Translations under genes and position numbers: made by a program | The notes under the pieces: generated by a model | Database searches by the model: none | Told to the model about the DNA's origin: nothing | What the model saw: only the letters and a program-made list of their open reading frames with translations | Shown here: positions 4,974 through 5,922 of the stretch, piece after piece | Position numbering within the stretch: position 1 is the stretch's first letter | Layout of the letters: each line of letters opens with the position of its first letter | From: an uncultured Collinsella sp. | Lineage (GTDB): Bacteria; Actinomycetota; Coriobacteriia; Coriobacteriales; Coriobacteriaceae | NCBI GenBank assembly: GCA_958405565.1 | Contig: CATYEN010000074.1 | Coordinates: 1 to 5,922, forward strand | Length of the DNA: 5,922 nucleotides | Reading direction: 5' to 3'

Positions 4974-5034
4974 AAATCTCAATCTGTAACAGTTAGACGT
5001 CCAAATGGGCTCCTCGTGTTACAGATCGAGACAA
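4974..5034. repeat. 61-bp TGTAACA palindrome, copy 3
   Basis: Arms TCTCAATCTGTAACA (4977-4991) and TGTTACAGATCGAGA (5017-5031) pair at 14 of 15 positions around a 25-nt spacer. The left edge is degenerate (AAA where TTG is expected), but the right edge GACAA is intact. It lies 19 bp after copy 2 in the same orientation, judged by the GGGC..C spacer motif. Its spacer has diverged further (GACGTCCAAATGGGCTCC). It ends 41 bp before the gltB-proximal dyad. Confidence 0.88.
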
Positions 5035-5075
5035 TACGCAGCCCTGCCGTCCCCGGGAGACCATTTGTGACGTGC

Positions 5076-5107
5076 GTTACGCGATTGTTTCGAAACGGGT
5101 GGGAAAC
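5076..5107 (+). promoter_or_regulatory. Candidate gltB operator: 11-bp-pitch GTTTC/GAAAC dyad
   Basis: Four pentamers lie in order: GTTAC (5076), GTTTC (5087), GAAAC (5092), GAAAC (5103), each outer one 11 bp from its inner neighbour with a 6-bp gap. This forms a 32-bp inverted repeat centred between 5091 and 5092, with one pentamer mismatch. Another GTGAC is at 5067-5071. The layout recalls sites for OmpR-type response regulators, and the gTnAC-n6-GAAAC boxes of actinobacterial GlnR, which controls nitrogen assimilation. The regulator's identity is inferred, not seen. Confidence 0.45.
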
Positions 5108-5134
5108 ACAGCGGGCAGGCGATGCTCCTACTAT
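5106..5134 (+). promoter_or_regulatory. Candidate gltB promoter (weak -35, TACTAT -10)
   Basis: TACTAT (5129-5134) is a good -10. The -35 position at 17 bp reads ACACAG (5106-5111), far from consensus, and abuts the last GAAAC of the dyad. A poor -35 covered by an operator is what an activator-dependent promoter looks like. The start near 5141 gives a leader of about 35 nt with AGGGGAGG at 5162-5169. Confidence 0.4.
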
Positions 5135-5175
5135 GCCTAGTCAACTGACTGTCTAATATCTAGGGGAGGATCGCG

Positions 5176-5922
5176 ATGCAGGCAGATTCCGCTCAGCAGC
5201 AGGGCCTTTATCGCCCCGAATTCGACCACGATGCATGTGGCATCGGCGCGCTCGCCGATATCAACGGTGAGCGCCATCACCAGATTCTGGACGACGCGCT
5301 GTCCATTCTGGTCAACTTGGAGCACCGCGGTGGCACGGGACTCGAGAAGAACACCGGCGACGGCGCTGGCATCCTGTTCCAGGTTCCGCATCACTTTTTC
5401 CGTAAAGAGGCTCAAAAGTGCGGCCAGATTCTGCCGGCAGAGGGCGACTATGGCGTGGCCATGCTGTTCTTCCCGCAGGACGACAAGGGCGTAGAGGATG
5501 CCCGTCGCGTGTTTGAGGAGGGCTGCGCCGAGGCCGGCGTGCCACTGCTCTTTTGGCGCGAGGTGCCGGTCGACCCGCACGACCTGGGCGAGACAGCCCG
5601 CGCCTGCATGCCTTCCATCCTGCAGGCCTTTCTGGGGCGCCCCGACGACACGCCGGCGGGCGATGCCTTCGAGCGCCGTCTGTATGTGTGCCGCCGCACC
5701 ATCGAAAAGAAGGCCGATGCCGAGTTCGCCCTGCGCGACAAGATCTTCTACGTGTGCTCCATGAGCTCGCGCACCATCGTGTACAAGGGCATGCTGGTCG
5801 CCACGCAGATGCGCCGCTTCTTCATCGACCTCAACGACGCCGCCGTCAAAACGGCCGTGGCGCTCGTCCACTCGCGCTACTCCACCAACACCACGCCCAG
5901 CTGGGAGCGCGCGCACCCCAAC
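5176..5922 (+). CDS. gltB: Glutamate synthase large subunit, N-terminal part (cut by window edge)
   Basis: The first 249 codons, open to the right edge, are the start of GltB (about 1500 residues). This enzyme transfers the glutamine amide to 2-oxoglutarate, yielding two glutamates, and works with the GltD subunit. What is visible is most of the N-terminal class II glutaminase domain. DHDACGIGALADI gives the nucleophile Cys21 after a 20-residue propeptide that must be cleaved so that Cys becomes N-terminal. HRGGTGLEKNTGDGAGIL (50-67) is the conserved Arg/Gly/Asp region. YKGMLVATQM, HSRYSTNT and TPSWERAHPN near the edge form the glutamine pocket. AGGGGAGG lies 6 nt before the ATG. The gene diverges from gpmA across 411 bp. 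Nothing is disrupted in the visible part. gltD, if adjacent, lies outside. Confidence 0.96.
   Translation, partial: MQADSAQQQGLYRPEFDHDACGIGALADINGERHHQILDDALSILVNLEHRGGTGLEKNTGDGAGILFQVPHHFFRKEAQKCGQILPAEGDYGVAMLFFPQDDKGVEDARRVFEEGCAEAGVPLLFWREVPVDPHDLGETARACMPSILQAFLGRPDDTPAGDAFERRLYVCRRTIEKKADAEFALRDKIFYVCSMSSRTIVYKGMLVATQMRRFFIDLNDAAVKTAVALVHSRYSTNTTPSWERAHPN

Larger units (their letters stand above)
4765..5175. other. Divergent gpmA/gltB intergenic region (411 bp)
   Basis: No supportable gene lies here. From left to right it holds the gpmA ribosome binding site and leader hairpin, an AT-rich stretch that should contain the gpmA promoter (4807-4870), and two tandem 61-bp palindromes (4894-4954, 4974-5034). 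To their right lie a 32-bp dyad (5076-5107), a -10-like TACTAT (5129-5134), the short dyad AGTCA-AC-TGACT (5139-5150), and the gltB ribosome binding site AGGGGAGG (5162-5169). Confidence 0.85.

Noticed and set aside
2573..5034. The TGTAACA palindromes as TnrA-type nitrogen operator boxes
   Set aside because: The TGTnA...TnACA resemblance is superficial: the TnrA box has 17-bp overall symmetry, whereas here the heptamers are 25 nt apart inside much longer arms, and one copy lies between convergent gene ends.
2573..5034. The three palindromes as a CRISPR array
   Set aside because: Copies are not regularly spaced, one is over 2 kb from the others, and the 25-nt interiors are related to one another rather than unique spacers.
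5154..5159. TAATAT as the gltB -10 element
   Set aside because: A start about 7 nt further on would fall inside the Shine-Dalgarno at 5162-5169, leaving no usable leader. TACTAT at 5129-5134 is better placed.
5137..5916. A 259-codon minus-strand open frame opposite gltB
   Set aside because: It is a shadow of the gltB reading frame: GltB motifs (CGIG, TGDGAGIL, HSRYSTNT) are intact on the plus strand, and the antisense product is His/Ala/Arg/Val-rich with no recognisable domain.

Overview
The window reads as a chromosomal segment of a GC-rich Gram-positive actinobacterium, most likely from the Coriobacteriia (Collinsella-like). This is an inference from codon usage strongly biased to G/C at third positions, strong AGGAGG-type ribosome binding sites, the anaerobe-type flavin reductase/rubredoxin pair, and intergenic palindromes of a style I associate with Collinsella. 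It rests on pattern recognition, not on a search. No phage, transposase, CRISPR array or defence system is visible; the accessory content is a set of non-coding palindromic repeats.

Layout. Positions 1-53 hold the 3' two thirds of a tRNA-Glu(CTC), followed by a Rho-independent terminator (64-91). A plus-strand pair follows: a TPR-like protein of unknown function (151-1068) overlapping smpB (1058-1528), the tmRNA-binding ribosome-rescue factor. The gap after smpB carries a 67-bp imperfect palindrome (1541-1607) and a strong terminator (1650-1683). Next come a flavin reductase-like flavoprotein (1735-2238) and, from its own promoter (2256-2283), a 46-residue short-spaced rubredoxin (2328-2468) with a terminator (2510-2546). 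Together these two look like the separated halves of a high-molecular-weight rubredoxin (Hrb), an electron-transfer module linked to oxygen/NO detoxification in anaerobes.

On the minus strand, gpmA (3991-4764, glycolytic phosphoglycerate mutase) is followed after 75 bp by mntH (2659-3915, NRAMP Mn/Fe transporter); they probably form one transcription unit. On the plus strand gltB (from 5176, running off the right edge) encodes the glutamate synthase large subunit.

The most interesting non-coding content is a 61-bp palindrome family, TTGTCTCRATYTGTAACA-N25-complementary arm. There are three copies: one between the convergent rubredoxin and mntH ends (2573-2633) and two in tandem in the divergent gpmA/gltB intergenic region (4894-4954 and 4974-5034). 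Spacer length is exactly 25 in all three, and base changes in the arms are partly compensated. Just upstream of gltB, a 32-bp dyad built from four GTTTC/GAAAC-type pentamers on an 11-bp pitch (5076-5107) abuts a -10-like TACTAT. It looks like an operator for an OmpR/GlnR-type nitrogen regulator.
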